From contig LLCB01000072.1 of the NCBI GenBank assembly GCA_001414345.1, positions 124,001 to 188,000 on the forward strand: 64,000 nucleotides of DNA. Reading direction: 5' to 3'. How positions within the stretch are numbered: position 1 is the stretch's first letter; every line of letters begins with the position of its first letter. The position numbers were made by a program, and so were the translations under genes. The notes below the pieces were generated by a model that worked only from the letters and a program-made list of their open reading frames with translations, had not been told where the DNA came from and made no database searches. Of this stretch, positions 1 through 11,534 are shown one piece after another. The stretch comes from Hymenoscyphus infarciens (lineage: Eukaryota; Ascomycota; Leotiomycetes; Helotiales; Helotiaceae).

Positions 1-713
1 TCTGTGTATCCTTCGTCGTGGAGGCACCTTCTATCCCACCCATTGTAATATCCAGAGTCTCCTTGCTTTTCCCAAGATACATAGAGGGTGGTCTCGCAGT
101 TTCTGAGATAGTAGGTCGGCTTGGCTCGAATCGACTATTGCAAACCCCAAGTTAGTTTCTATGATTCTAGAATATTGATGAAATGAGGGGAAACTTGGTC
201 TCCATGCGCCCTGGGTCCCTATGATCGCAGCGTTGTATAGATTTCCCTTCCAGCCCAGCGCAAAAAGTTAAATCCAAAGACACGAACCTCAAATCGGCAG
301 ATGGAGTACCGTTCCCGTTTTTCGGCTTGTCAGCCAAAATCGTTTCCCTCGCCACCTGGGTTGAGGCTATAGATTTGCGAGGCCAGGTCCCATACCAACT
401 ACTTTTCTGCTTTAACTAAACCAAAAGGTTAGCATACCGCAGGAAGTTCCATCTCTTTTGCCACCATCCCTCTTCCAACAAAACCTACCTGTTTAGCTAT
501 GGTGCCCGTATTCCTGGTTCGTTCGGGTATGACAGTGGTCTGGCCTACGCTGGAGCTAGCATTTCCGGTGTTATCGTCTGTAGCAGAAGCTGACGTTGGC
601 CTTGAAGCCTCCCCTCTCTGCCCATCTGATGTTGCCTCAGTTTCTGGTATCGTCCTTGTGGTAACATCCGGGGTTGGGGGATTGGGGCGAGCTCTTTTCC
701 GTGACGATCCCAT
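1..713 (-). CDS. Hypothetical protein, N-terminal part, runs off the left edge
   Basis: I do not recognise this gene. The start is the ATG at 713 (MGSSRKRARP). Three exons can be joined: 713-489, 415-288 and 134-1, giving about 162 residues before the edge. Intron 1 has a GTAGGT donor and a TTTAG acceptor with a CTAAC branch site; intron 2 has the weaker donor GTTCGT, but a CTAAC site and CAATAG acceptor, and it restores a clean frame (read across as PSADLSRFEPSRPT). The first 75 residues are Ser/Thr/Pro-rich and likely disordered, with a basic start. They are followed by SSWYGTWPRK and then VARETILADK, a conserved-looking block that suggests a real protein rather than chance coding. No catalytic domain lies inside the window, so function cannot be assigned. 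Confidence 0.6.
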
Positions 714-1754
714 TAAAAAAGCCGTGAAGGACAGGATGGTGTTTTAGGAGGATAGATTCTTTGGCCTGCTGCTCGAAGATGTATCTTTAGGAATAGGAAG
801 GCACATCGAAGCCTTCGATAAAGTGAGTGTTGTTGTTTGTTATCCCCCGCGCGGTGAGCCGAGCACTGACATTCTTCACTGGTGACGTGGGAGCAGCGAG
901 TCAAGCGAACAGGCTCCAATTATTCAATCAGGCGTCCACCTTGTTGGGCGGGAGTGAAGAGAAAGTCTCCTGATGACACGCAAAATGCCAAAATAACAAT
1001 AAATTGTTGGAATGATGTTCTTGTACTCGAGTAGAACATTTGCTATTCGCCGCTTTTCTAGTTGCACTTTGAATCAGCCTGTTCGGTCCAACATCGGGAT
1101 TATCAATAGATGCTGGAAACAACTCTCATTTCATTTGGAATGTCTTGTTGAATGTTTCGGGACTAATAGAATACAAAGTTTTTTACACCTACACTCCTTC
1201 AACATAGAGTCTGAAAAATGGCATCATACGTATCTAGTCTAGGTCATTCAAATTATAAGTCAAGCTTGCTTTACTTAAGTCCCGAATGACCAAGTCACGT
1301 ATACGGTGTGTTCAGAAGACTTTCGTAGGGGTATTTTAGACGTCGCAATCTGGGCACGCCTGGAAGTCAACAAATGGAAATTTTCAATCTAGTAGAGCTT
1401 TGTTGCAAATCGCACAGAGGGTCAAAATAGCGTCATCTAATGGAGTTTACGAGAAATAAATTTCGCTTCTGGACTTGCAATAAAAAGGGAATCAGCTAGG
1501 CGAGTTGGCAATTTCACATTCCTCCTTACTTCCTAGTTGAGTCTATACTGAGAAAGGGCAAGTTCACACGAGTGGAGATTTAGAGCCTGAAAACCAATTA
1601 AGAAAATATAGAGCTTCGTTGTGCAGGCTGTCTGGAGGCGCTGTGCTTACAAAGGTCAATTGGGAAATAAGCCCCCAGGCAACAAAACTCGATCGAACTT
1701 CCTGGGTATTCTGAATATAATACATGTTTTACAGACTCATATTATCATACCGTC
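714..1754. other. Intergenic, promoter side of the gene at 1-713
   Basis: About 1 kb between the start of the leftmost gene and the 3' end of the Tim17-like gene. Only short, codon-poor frames occur on both strands, and I see no RNA gene or repeat. It probably contains the promoter of the left gene and the 3' UTR of the right one. Confidence 0.5.
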
Positions 1755-2662
1755 TCAACCAGAACTTGGCTTCTCGCTCTCGCCAGTTTCTTTTGCGGCT
1801 TCTTCCTTCTCTTGCTTTCTCAACGCTTCAATGCTCTCATCGATAAGAGCAATTTGGGCATTTACATTCAGTAACTTTTCCTGTAACATCCCGTTATACT
1901 CTTTATCAGTGAGTACTTTCATAGGACTGTATTTGGAGTTCAACCACGGATGTTTTTCCGCATTTACGTCCTGTGGTGTTCGGTTCAATTTTTGTGCTTC
2001 ATTGCGATTGTAGCTGTATTGGCCTGCAGCTCCAAGAAGAGTGCATATTGCAGCTGCTGGTAATGCTCGTATTGAACCTCCTATTGTTATTGTTAAAAAT
2101 GACACTTATACTCTGGAAAGGATACCGACTTATTGTGGAAGCTAGAGCTCCACCGATTGCTCCTGCAGCGGCACTTGCTTGTATTTTTTCTCTTGAAGTC
2201 GCATCTTTTCTACCAAAATAGTGGAGAATGGAGCTTCTGGATACTAGGAGATAGGAGTTAGTAATGATGATAAACTATGAGGAGTGTTTATACATACTGT
2301 TGAATACAGCTCCAAAGGCTGAAAATTGTGCCCCTGTCGTTAGAGCAAGGACCATTGGATGTTTTGTAGCTCTTAATACGCCGGCAAAACCTCCATATAG
2401 AATGCCCGATACCCCTATGTAATCATTAGTTTTTTGTACGTGGATAGCTTGTGACAAAGGAGGTATTGTCAAAATATGGAAACTTACCAGAAATGCCACC
2501 TATTGGAAGAGCTGGATATACGATATCGGTAAAGTCTTTTGGAAAATCGCTGATACGTGGTCGGATTTGTCCCGCCTTAAGCTCTGGCTCCCTTTTTAGC
2601 CTGGCATCGTTGGTTGCATCCTTCACCCCTCCAGAAGAAGAATTTGGGCTTGCCTCAACCAT
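1755..2662 (-). CDS. Tim17/Tim22/Tim23-family-like mitochondrial membrane protein
   Basis: Four exons (2662-2488, 2414-2298, 2243-2154, 2080-1755) join to a 235-residue protein. The N-terminus is hydrophilic. The middle has Gly/Ala-rich hydrophobic segments (GVSGILYGGFAGVLRATKHP, then AAAGAIGGSIRALPAAAICT) arranged like the glycine-zipper helices of the Tim17 fold. The C-terminal third is charged and helical (ALIDESIEALRKQEKEEAAK), ending in a Glu/Lys/Ser tail. Family membership is inferred from this pattern, not from a single diagnostic motif; members act in mitochondrial protein import or complex I assembly. The third intron needs the rare donor GTGGAG at 2153 to keep frame; the more obvious GTATCC at 2125 breaks it. 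The gene diverges from eIF4B, with 459 bp between the two starts. Confidence 0.7.
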
Positions 2663-3121
2663 CTTGATGGCAAGGGCTATATTTCGGTTTTAGCGAGCAT
2701 CCAATTTCCTATTGTTTCCAACACTATCAATGAGTTATTAGATAAATAGGAAGAAACTCCGGTCAAGATATCGAAATAATGAATTGGGTCTTGATATGGT
2801 AAAGGCAAAAGCGGATTCAACCGGGGTCTAGAAGTTCACTTCTGGCTCGCCAAGCATTAGCACGTGATAGCACTAGCTAGCGGCACATCCTTGATCGCTG
2901 GAAAAAGTGCGTAAGAATTCCACCGCACTCAAAAGGGCATCACCTTCGCCCGACCACCTCGACACCGAACGTACATCGATTCAATCAAGTCTCAGCACTT
3001 GATTCTCCTCATTGGACAATTCACCAACAACATTTGAAGGACCTCAGATCCTTCAACCGACCCCCAAGGACAACGCGCAAGGCTCAGAGTCTCGCGCAGT
3101 GTCTTTTTTAAAACCGCAATC
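2663..3121. promoter_or_regulatory. Shared bidirectional promoter region (Tim17-like / eIF4B)
   Basis: 459 bp separates two divergently oriented start codons. The part proximal to eIF4B (about 2935-3120) is C/A- and CT-rich, typical of a fungal 5' leader. No perfect TATA box was found. Confidence 0.45.
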
Positions 3122-5239
3122 ATGGGTAAGCTCAAGGCTGCAGACGCTTCTTGACCGACCTCCCCAGATCAAGAGGCGCTCAACCAGGCCCTTTCTCCTC
3201 TCTAAGAAACATTACTGACAATGTGCGCGCAGCTCCCAAGAAGAAGGAGCAGCAGAAGATGTCCCTCGGGGCCTTCTTGACTGACGAGAGTAAGAAGCCA
3301 CGAAGTTTGCCGCTCAACCACTGCCAGGAACTAACAACTTACAGAAATGGGATCATGGGCTGATGAGATGGAAGATATGCCAGTTTGTAAGTTTGCGCAC
3401 CGGTCTACATCCGAACTCGTTCGCTAACAATTACCACTAGCCGGTATGTTCACTGTTATTCTTCGGATACCCACCTCATACCTGTTGGCGCATGGCAAAC
3501 AACCGATTATATACTTACTTTTCTAGACTCCCGCACTGGATATGGATCCGAGCGCCGAACCTATAACTCTACCACTGGTGCTTATGGAGGAGCTGCTTCG
3601 GGAGGTTAGTCGCAGCCTACATCTTCCCTCTGCAGGATGTAGCTAATTGGTTACTCAGGATACTCCGTTCGGGAAGAACTCCCCCTCCCAGACAAGCCAC
3701 CTTTCACTGTCCATTTGGGCAACCTTTCATTTGATGCTACTGTTGGCGATGTCACCGACTTTTTCGCTGGCTGTGAATGCACAAATGTCCGAATCATCGA
3801 GGACAAACTTGAGATGAAGCCTAAGGGTTTCGGTTATGCAGAGTTCGCCACCCTCGAAGGATTGAAGTCAGCCTTGACCCTTAATCAAACCCAATTCCAA
3901 GGACGTAACATTAGAATCAGTGTTGCAGATCCACGTAAGTAATATGCAAATCCTCGTACTAACTCTTACTAACTCAATTGTTCTTTTAGCAAAGGATAGG
4001 GACGGAGACCGACCAACCAGGGAGTTCAATGATTGGAGCAGAAAGGGACCATTGCCAGATTTGCCAGGCCGAGGAGGCAATGAGAGAAGAGATTCAGGTC
4101 GCGGTGGATTTGGATCCGATTATGGTGGAGGCGAGCGCAAGGAGCGATTTCCAGAAGGAGATGGCAAGGTCCGCGATTTTGGTAACTGGGAGCGTAAAGG
4201 GCCATTGTCCCCAATGGCTCAACCTGATCGCGGCCCACCAAGAGAAGGCGGCCGCCCAGGAACAAACGATGGCCCACGCGGCGAGGGATTCAGAGATCGC
4301 AAGTCTTCACCAGCTGCATGGGGCGAAGGCCGCGCACAGGGCTCCCAAGATGGCTCAAGGCCCCCAAGACGTGAATTTCAAGAGCGACCTGTTGTCGAGC
4401 GTGCTCCTACCGCTGCCGAGCAAGACAACCAATGGCGCACAAAAATGCGACCTGATGCACCCGCCGCCAAATCGCCTGCACCTTCTCGCGATGGAAGTGA
4501 GGCTCCTTCTTCTCCAGCACCAGCACCCGCTGTCCCAGCTGGTGGCCGACCTCGATTGAATCTCGCCAAGCGAACAGTATCCGAGGCACCACCCGCATCT
4601 CCATCATCTGTCTCTGGTGATTCAAAGGCAAGTCCCTTCGGAGCCGCTCGTCCTATCGATACTGCCGCAAAGGAAAGAGAGATTGAGGAGAAGAGATTAG
4701 CCGCCGTTCAAGAGAAGAAAGAGGCTGAGGAAAAGGCCAAGCAAGAACAAAAGGAGGCCGCTGCAAAGGCTAAAGCCGAGGAGGCTGAGAAGCAAGAGTC
4801 TGAAGCAAGCAACAAAGTCGAGATTCTGCAACGTGGTGAAAAGAGCGCCGAGAACGAGAACCCGAACGGCAAGTCTGCTGACGAGAAAGCCGCGAAGCCA
4901 AGGGAGATTGTACGTGACACACGACCAAAGGCTTTGGAGACCGGTGCGTGGAGACGACCATCTTCAGGCCCTCCTACCCCCCGAGATGATGTCCCACGTG
5001 GCCCAAGAGGAGGTCGTGGTGGTGGCCGAGGCCGAGGAGAAGGTCGCGGTGGACGAAATTATGATGAAGGAAGAGGTCCAAGACGAGATGTTAATGGCGG
5101 AGCTTCCCCAGCAAGCCCTGCTCAGGCACCATCCAGCGAAAATGAGGCTCCTGTTGAGGAAGATGGCTGGAGTACTGTCTCGAAGCCAAAGAAGAACGCC
5201 CGGGGAGGAAACCAGGCCTCGCGAACGATCGCATCCTAA
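3122..5239 (+). CDS. TIF3: Eukaryotic translation initiation factor 4B
   Basis: eIF4B stimulates the eIF4A helicase and mRNA recruitment to the 40S subunit in the cytosol. Exons: 3122-3125, 3233-3289, 3345-3386, 3441-3443, 3527-3604, 3659-3934, 3990-5239, total 569 aa. The N-terminus MAPKKKEQQKMSLGAFL followed by GSWADEME is the standard fungal eIF4B opening. An RRM spans about residues 77-152, with RNP2 VHLGNL (79-84) and RNP1 KGFGYAEF (117-124). Downstream are repeats of the W-x-RKGPL type (DWSRKGPLPDL, NWERKGPLSP) typical of the eIF4B/Tif3 repeat region. Then come a Pro/Ala-rich stretch, a Glu/Lys/Ala-rich helical segment, and an RGG-rich tail (RGGRGGGRGRG). The first exon holds only ATGG, and exon 4 may be a 3-base micro-exon; skipping it also keeps frame. 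Confidence 0.93.
3441..3443 (+). other. Candidate 3-nt micro-exon of the eIF4B gene
   Basis: The CCG triplet is preceded by CTAACAATTACCACTAG (branch site and acceptor) and followed immediately by GTATGTTC (strong donor). Both flanking introns (54 and 83 nt) look complete. With it the protein reads PVSDSRTG; without it, PVYSRTG. Both are in frame, so only RNA data can decide. Confidence 0.5.
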
Positions 5240-8200
5240 TTTGTTCATAATTGTACAATAACACTGCCACTGAATCAATCAGCTGGTAGAATTGTACCAT
5301 TGAAGATTTGATGCACTTCGGCGTTGAATTTCTTCTCCCTCCAACGAAATGGTCAATAACTTTTTCGCCTTTATCGTCTCTCCTCTTCTCGACACGACTT
5401 TCTTTTGGCGTTGGATCTCGATAATGTCTCTAGATCTCTTCTGCGCTCTCAGGGTTCATCTCACGGCCATGAACTATTTTCTCCAAAACAAAACACCCAC
5501 CTCTTCTTGGAACGTTTGCACTTAGAATGGCATAGTAGGGCGGCCTTTGCACAAATGTTCTTCTTTTCAATTTCGCATGTTTCTCGGGATCCTCGTTTTT
5601 GATTGTTCTTCAGGCGCATGCAGTTTTCTCATGGAAAAAATATTCGTTCTTGTGTTTCTTGTCGGGCATGTACGTTGTGTTGCTTTTTTTTTGCAAATCA
5701 CATTTCTCCGCAAATTGATGTGATGAAATGAGGTACACCTTGGGTGTTGGGTGATGGTAGTGAACATGATGGTTGATTTGGCCTTGGTAGTTAGTGGGCT
5801 TCTTTTACTACCTAACAAAAACAAAAAGTTACATTTTGACAACTCTCCCCTTTTTGCTTCCGTAATTTCATTTCACCTCATCTTCAAGAAGTAATTTCTA
5901 ATGCTACTCGACCGGGTGCGCATAAAAATTGGATGGAGGATGTTGTGCGCTTTTGATGAAATGCAATGGTATGGATGCCCTAGTGGTTTGTAAAGTTACA
6001 TGGTTGATTCTTGACATAGGCAGAAAGAAATGCAAAATACACTCTTAAGATATATCTCTTGAAGTAGTGGAGACTTTGAGCTGGACTTCAAGCTGTAATC
6101 ATGTCCTAGGTGTGGTAGCAAAATCTCCCAAGTCTCAAGTGTAATTAGAACTGAGAAATATATGGTTTTCGGTGCCCCAAGGTGTTGTTCAGAAAGAAGG
6201 CCGGGCGAGATTATTTGGGTGGAATAGTGAGCTTATGATGGTGAAATTAGGTCGCAGATACAACAACAGTGGAAAGATAAATGGTGCTTGTTGAGGAGGT
6301 TTGCAATTCAGTAACGCATTCCCATCACTGTGTTAACATATGGTTTGTGGTAGCGAAGCATGCCCGCCACAAAACAACAATTAAAACTAAAACTTGAGCG
6401 CTAGGGGAGCGTTTGAGAATTTCAAGGGGGATTGTTCGGTGTTATATGTTCATATGGATATCAGACTTGCAAGAAGCTGTGATTTATTGTCGGTTCTTCT
6501 TTTGCTGTCGATTTCTCGCTTTACCATTCATTTGCCGCAAAGGAATACTTTGTAGCGTAGCTTATGGTCTTCTGTGTGTTTGCGAGTTTTCAACTGTTGG
6601 AGAGACGGCCTTGTTCATTGAAATCCGATGACCAAAGGGTCCCTCGTCTGGCTATGACATATGGAAGGAAGAGCTGAGTTTCGACAGGTTATTAATAACC
6701 ACTAAGGAAATCTCTTGGGCTAGTGGACTTTTAATAAAAGTGTTGAGCTTTGAATTCCTGGTTCTAGTCAATGTTCCGTCTGTATCTGTTCTAAAACTTG
6801 TTTCGGGATGAGGTTAGAAGAGTTCAGAGGTTGAATATAGGCTGGGAGTTCACTTGAGTTTTGAAAAGTGGAAAAGGAGAACAGTTGGTATCTTAAAAGT
6901 GGGCGTTGAGAGAGGAACGATGGGTTTTCCTGGAACTCGTGGGAAGTTAAGTTTATAACATTCATATCGCACCTTGGGTGGTATTTGTGGGGGGTGGGGT
7001 TCCGCGTAACCAGTCAAGTAGCTATAAAATACAGACCCAACAAATGAGAGGAACTGTAATCTACATTATGGTGTTCGCGCACGCGATGGTGCCTCGGTCA
7101 CCAAAAGTTTGTTTGGAGGAAGGGAATTGAAAAAAGTTGCATTATTAATCCATATGTTCAGATGTTCAGAATAAGGTTTGGTTATACAAGGTAAGTGAAC
7201 TTTTCAAAGTTATCATTTGCTGTCCTTGCCATCGATGATGATTCGAGTGGAATTTCGACGGAGCTTAAGCTGGACCCCAAGGAGGGTTTAGTAGAAGCGA
7301 AAGGAGCATGAGGGCATTATTTGCCTCACAATTTTGGTATCCTTGGAAGTAACTAGAACTTCGTTCTCCCTCTCTCATGCTCTACTTCGTTCTCTTGAAG
7401 GATCAGCATCCTAACTAAATACGTTCTAAAATAACCCCCGCATTTTTTCTTCCAGTACTCTTTTGCCTGATCACTGGTCAGATCTAAATACCTGCTTTGG
7501 GATGGAAAGGGAAGATACCCACAGTTAGGTTGAAAGTAAGCTACTTTGCTTAGCCTTTGTTGAACTTGAAGGTTGAAGGTTGCTGAAGTATGACTCTATG
7601 AGCAATGGGGTGTTTGTAAGAGGCACACGGAGTGTCTTGTTAGCTCGTAGAGTGTAGGTTGGAGATATATAGCTCACAACCCTCTCCCTGAGAAATTTTT
7701 TCTAAACATCACATGTCTATAGACGGCACAGAGATCTTTGGTGCCTCCATCGTTGAGAGGCCGTAAGCTCTCATTCTTGTTCAAGCGAAAAGTTATGTGG
7801 TGACGAAAAGAACTCTCACAATATGGGGAACCCAGTTATCAATTGTCTTGTTTGTTTCTTGGGTAGTGATTTATTATGTTTATTGTCGAGTTTTCTGTTG
7901 CTGTCGATGATATCTTACACATTCGCAACTTTTGAAGAAAACTGTAAAAATAAATAATATGAGAGTTTTCTTTTGGTGAGTAGCCAGTTTTGTGTTCCTG
8001 TCTCTTGGGAGCCTGTGAGGTCCTGGTCCCCTCTGAGACAACAGTGAGCTGGTTATATTCTTGCATGTTCTTCTTAGCGACCGTATTACCCGTTGCATTA
8101 CTTCTATAAATACCTGTTATTGTAGACCCAGGTTTGCCTACTTTTGAAACTTTCGACGTTGTACTCTCAGACAGGTGTAAAGAGGAAGATACAGGCACAA

Positions 8201-8341
8201 ATACCGTACCCTGAAGTTCAATCTTTTCATGGGCTTATACCACCCACTTACAATTTTTTCTCCCTGGCTCTACATAATTACTGGTGATTATGATTATGTG
8301 GACAGAGATTGGTATTTTAGGATGTTTCTTCTCACTTTTCT
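5240..8341. other. Gene-free 3.1-kb convergent interval
   Basis: The interval lies between the 3' ends of eIF4B (+) and the JMJD7-like gene (-). The longest frames are under 120 codons, mostly lack an ATG and show no family pattern. Composition is normal and not RIPed. A TATAAAA string occurs at 7023-7029 with no frame behind it. I see no tRNA-like or rRNA-like sequence. It could hold long 3' UTRs or a non-coding transcript; neither is demonstrable here. Confidence 0.45.
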
Positions 8342-10083
8342 TTACCCTCTGGAAGAAAAATCCTTCCCCCCCTCCTTCTCCTTCGCCAACGTGAGACTTC
8401 TCACTAGATTGACCAGTGGATAAAAGCTTCCTCCAAATTCCATATCATGCCTTGATATAGAGTTAGCAAGACTTTAATATGAATGGCAAACAGTTTGAGA
8501 GGAATAAAAGAACGACAGCGATATAAGAGAGTTGGACTTACCAGTAGTTAACAGCACAACACAAACCTTCTTCGTTGCAAGATTGCGAGACTTTGTGGTA
8601 CCTGGTGAAGAGATATGTTAAAATAATTTCCTCCGTAGGCTAGGGGTGTTGTAGAAATTAGGGTTTGGTAAAGATGATCATGGAAAGGGAAGGGGGGACG
8701 GGACAAACCACAAAGCAGGTAAATAAAGCATATCCCCCTTCTCCAAAGTAACCCTCATCGGTTGAGCATACCCCTGCTCCTTTTCCTCCCCTCCATCACC
8801 CTTCTCATCAGGGTCCCAAGTCGCAAAAGGCACGACCTCATCCTCCAGCGAAATCTCTAGTTGCCCCTCCGCATCCCGAGCATAACTCGCAGCCCTCAAC
8901 TCCTTCTCCCGAATACAGGGATACATAATAGGCGGCAAAAGGACAAAATGCTTTTCCCCAAGAATTTGGACATAAATATTCTCATAGGGATCTTTGTGTA
9001 GGGCGGTAACCGAATGAGAATTTCCTATCCAGAGATTTACTGCGTCGGGCTTGTTTTGCAGGGCTACTCGGGAAAAGGGGATTGAAGGGGGGACGTGGGT
9101 GGAGAGGGGGGTGTATTCGGAGTTTAAGTTGTTGTTTTCTGGAATAGGTTAGTCGGGTGAGATATTTGAGGGAGGAAAGGAAGGGAGATTTACGAGTTTG
9201 TGCGTACTTGATTACAGAACCTGGGGTACGGCCTTGAAGCTCTTGGTTCGTGAGGTAGGTAAGGAAGGTTGTGAAGCCTTCTTCTTCCTCGAGGGGTTTG
9301 ACGAAGAGGAGGTTTCCCGAGTGGTCTTTAGTTGGGGAATCTGCGTTTCTGGTTTGAGCAATGTTAGGTCTTTGATTTATATGGGTTGGAAAGCAGGTTG
9401 GGGGAGATGGGTAATGTAATAGGGTCTTGAGCCGAGACTTGCTTACCCTTTTGGCGTGATCGCTATGTTTACTTTTAATCCACCCATCACCTCTTTCAGT
9501 TTTGCCACGTTCCATGTTTGCGTTGCTTCCCACTAGAATAGTTTTCAGTCAGCCGTTTTGCCTTGACATGTTTTTTTAGACCGAGCTCTTTTTGGGAAAT
9601 TGAAGCTCGAAATATTGGTAAGGAATACAAATTGATGTTAATGTCAAAAGAGGAAGCATGGGAATTTGGAAGTACACTTTGCCGGACTTCTTGAACTTGA
9701 CATGGGAAAGGAGAGGAAAGGATAACCAGGGGGGGTCATGGTTTAGAGAAAAGACGTCGGACACGACCGCCACCCCTCCGCAAAGTCAACCACTTGCTTA
9801 AATTGAGCAAGTAACGAGCTGGTCCCTGAAACTTGGACAGAACAAAAAAAGAGATTCATTGACAATCCACTGGCATAAACAGAACCCTTGAAGAAGAAGA
9901 AATCTCTCTCACATCCCTGGCAGCACCGCGCACAACAAAAGGTCGATTCGTAGCCACATATCGCATAAATTCCAAGGCAGATGGCTCTTCATAGAGAACC
10001 GTGATTTGTGCGCTGTTGAGCTCGTTGTAAGTCTCCAAAAGAGTAGCGATTGGATCTTGGGAGGGGTCAGATGCGGGGTCCAT
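8342..10083 (-). CDS. JMJD7-like JmjC Fe(II)/2-oxoglutarate oxygenase
   Basis: Six exons (10083-9913, 9532-9447, 9348-9194, 9138-8709, 8601-8542, 8450-8342) join to 336 aa. The order matches the JMJD7/cupin-8 family. It starts with RPFVVRGAARDWEATQTWN, followed by VNIAITPKGNADSPT and then IGNSHSVTALHKDPYENIYV. The end reads DMLYLPALWYHKVSQ followed by CCAVNYW. The Fe(II) triad is visible as H185, D187 (H-K-D) and H283 (W-Y-H-K). Human JMJD7 is a lysyl hydroxylase of DRG GTPases; whether the fungal protein shares that substrate is unknown. An acidic insert (DEKGDGGEEKEQG) lies before the last strand. Intron 1 is long (380 nt), and every internal join was checked by frame and by family expectation. 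The ATG at 10083 is the first in frame. Confidence 0.88.
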
Positions 10084-11534
10084 TTTGGAGGTTGGTGTTG
10101 GTATGCGAGGTGGGATAGCTGAGCTTGAGCTTCGAGGAGAGTTTGTCTTCCTCGCGCCGATACCGAGGTAAGAAGCCGATGCGAGTTGTCGAGTTGTGTA
10201 ACTAGTAAGCTTTGAATACGAGGATGACGATGAGAACTTGAGAAGGTGTGGAGTTGATGAAATTTCATCTTCTCGGTTGGAATGAGCGGTTTACATTTTG
10301 ACGGTGAAGTAGAAAACTCGCAATGTTTTACAAGCAGATATAAGCATCAAAACACTGCCTTTGGAAGACTTTGTAAACTCAACAGCTATTTTAAAAGGCG
10401 ATACCGACAATTCGTATTTCCCGATGGAAAAGGATCATACCATAAGCCTTACTTACTCCATTTATGCAATGCACAAAACCAATAATGCAATGCAATGCAA
10501 ACGCAGGGTTTCTGACTAAGCCCGCGCTGTTCAAATCCCTCAAATTCCCCAAATCGTGATCACCAACTTTGCTTTTTCTACTTTGAATGTCTCATTGCCA
10601 TTGCCTATTTCCATTTCCACCAAGGGGTATGCCAATATATTATTGGTAGGCCGGCCTCGAGCCCTCGACCCCTTTCCTTCCTCCAACACCTCGTGAATCA
10701 GAGAAGTGCTGATTCTGAGTTGCGGCTGAGGGCTTCTTGGCTGTAAGATTTCCAGAGAGGTTTTGTTGAGGTTGTTGATACAGCTCCTTGGTCGTGCGTG
10801 GTAATCCGCCAGATTGGATTGGGCTACGCAGGTGTGCATATAGTATACATACAGTGTACATACAGTGTACATACAGTGTACATGTGCTCTATCGGACTCA
10901 GTGTCCACTATCTTCCAGGCTTCCATGCTTCCATGCTTCCAACTTACCTGCAAGCTGCAGTGGGAGGAACCCTGGAATGCTGAGAATGCTTCCTCTGGAC
11001 GGCGATTGGTCTGACTGCCGTTTTCTTTGGCTACTGGAGAAGTTTCCTATGCCGGCAGGAGTGGGTGTAGTACAGAGATTATGCACTACCCCTTGTGACA
11101 AAAAGACAAGGAATATCATATAAAGAGATAGACGAAGATAGGGCTTCGGGACTGGCATGCCATAGCTGATATTGGTCGACTTGGTCCAGAGTTTGATACG
11201 ATAGAGGACATGCCACTGCACTACTGTGTACCCCATGGTAATCACCACCACCCTTGTTTCCAAGGGCTGCAATACAGGGTCGTCAGATTCAGATACGAGG
11301 CGTTTTTCCCTGTCAACCTCCCCTCCTTGCCTTCCTGCCCTCCTGCCCTCCTGCACACCCATTCCAGCATTTGCCAACATGCGGCTGAGACTGCCACTTC
11401 TAGAAAAACCAATAATAAGTACCTCCTCTCTCTTCTTGCTCGTTTCTCTCACTGTTTGGCATTTTCAACTGCCAGTGCAGCCAGTCATTCGTTTGAACCG
11501 GTGTTGCGTTGTCAGCCTCTAATAATTTTAAATC
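10084..11534. other. Divergent intergenic region, JMJD7-like / peroxidase
   Basis: 1.45 kb between two divergent starts. It contains the short tandem repeats listed separately and otherwise only out-of-context frames. No conserved gene is visible. The CT-rich stretch at about 11320-11360 may be a leader or promoter element of the peroxidase gene. Confidence 0.45.
10846..10883. repeat. Minisatellite, 3 x 11 bp
   Basis: Three exact copies of TACATACAGTG (10846-10856, 10857-10867, 10868-10878) are followed by a partial fourth, TACAT. A shorter run of TTCCATGC units follows at about 10920-10940. Confidence 0.9.

Noticed and set aside
4029..4559. Long frame in a second reading frame of eIF4B
   Set aside because: A shadow of the repetitive Gly/Arg-rich coding sequence; the eIF4B frame is clearly the coding one.
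7839..8198. 119-codon frame on the - strand
   Set aside because: It has no ATG start, biased Ser/Thr/Asn content without conserved blocks, and lies just beyond the JMJD7-like stop codon.
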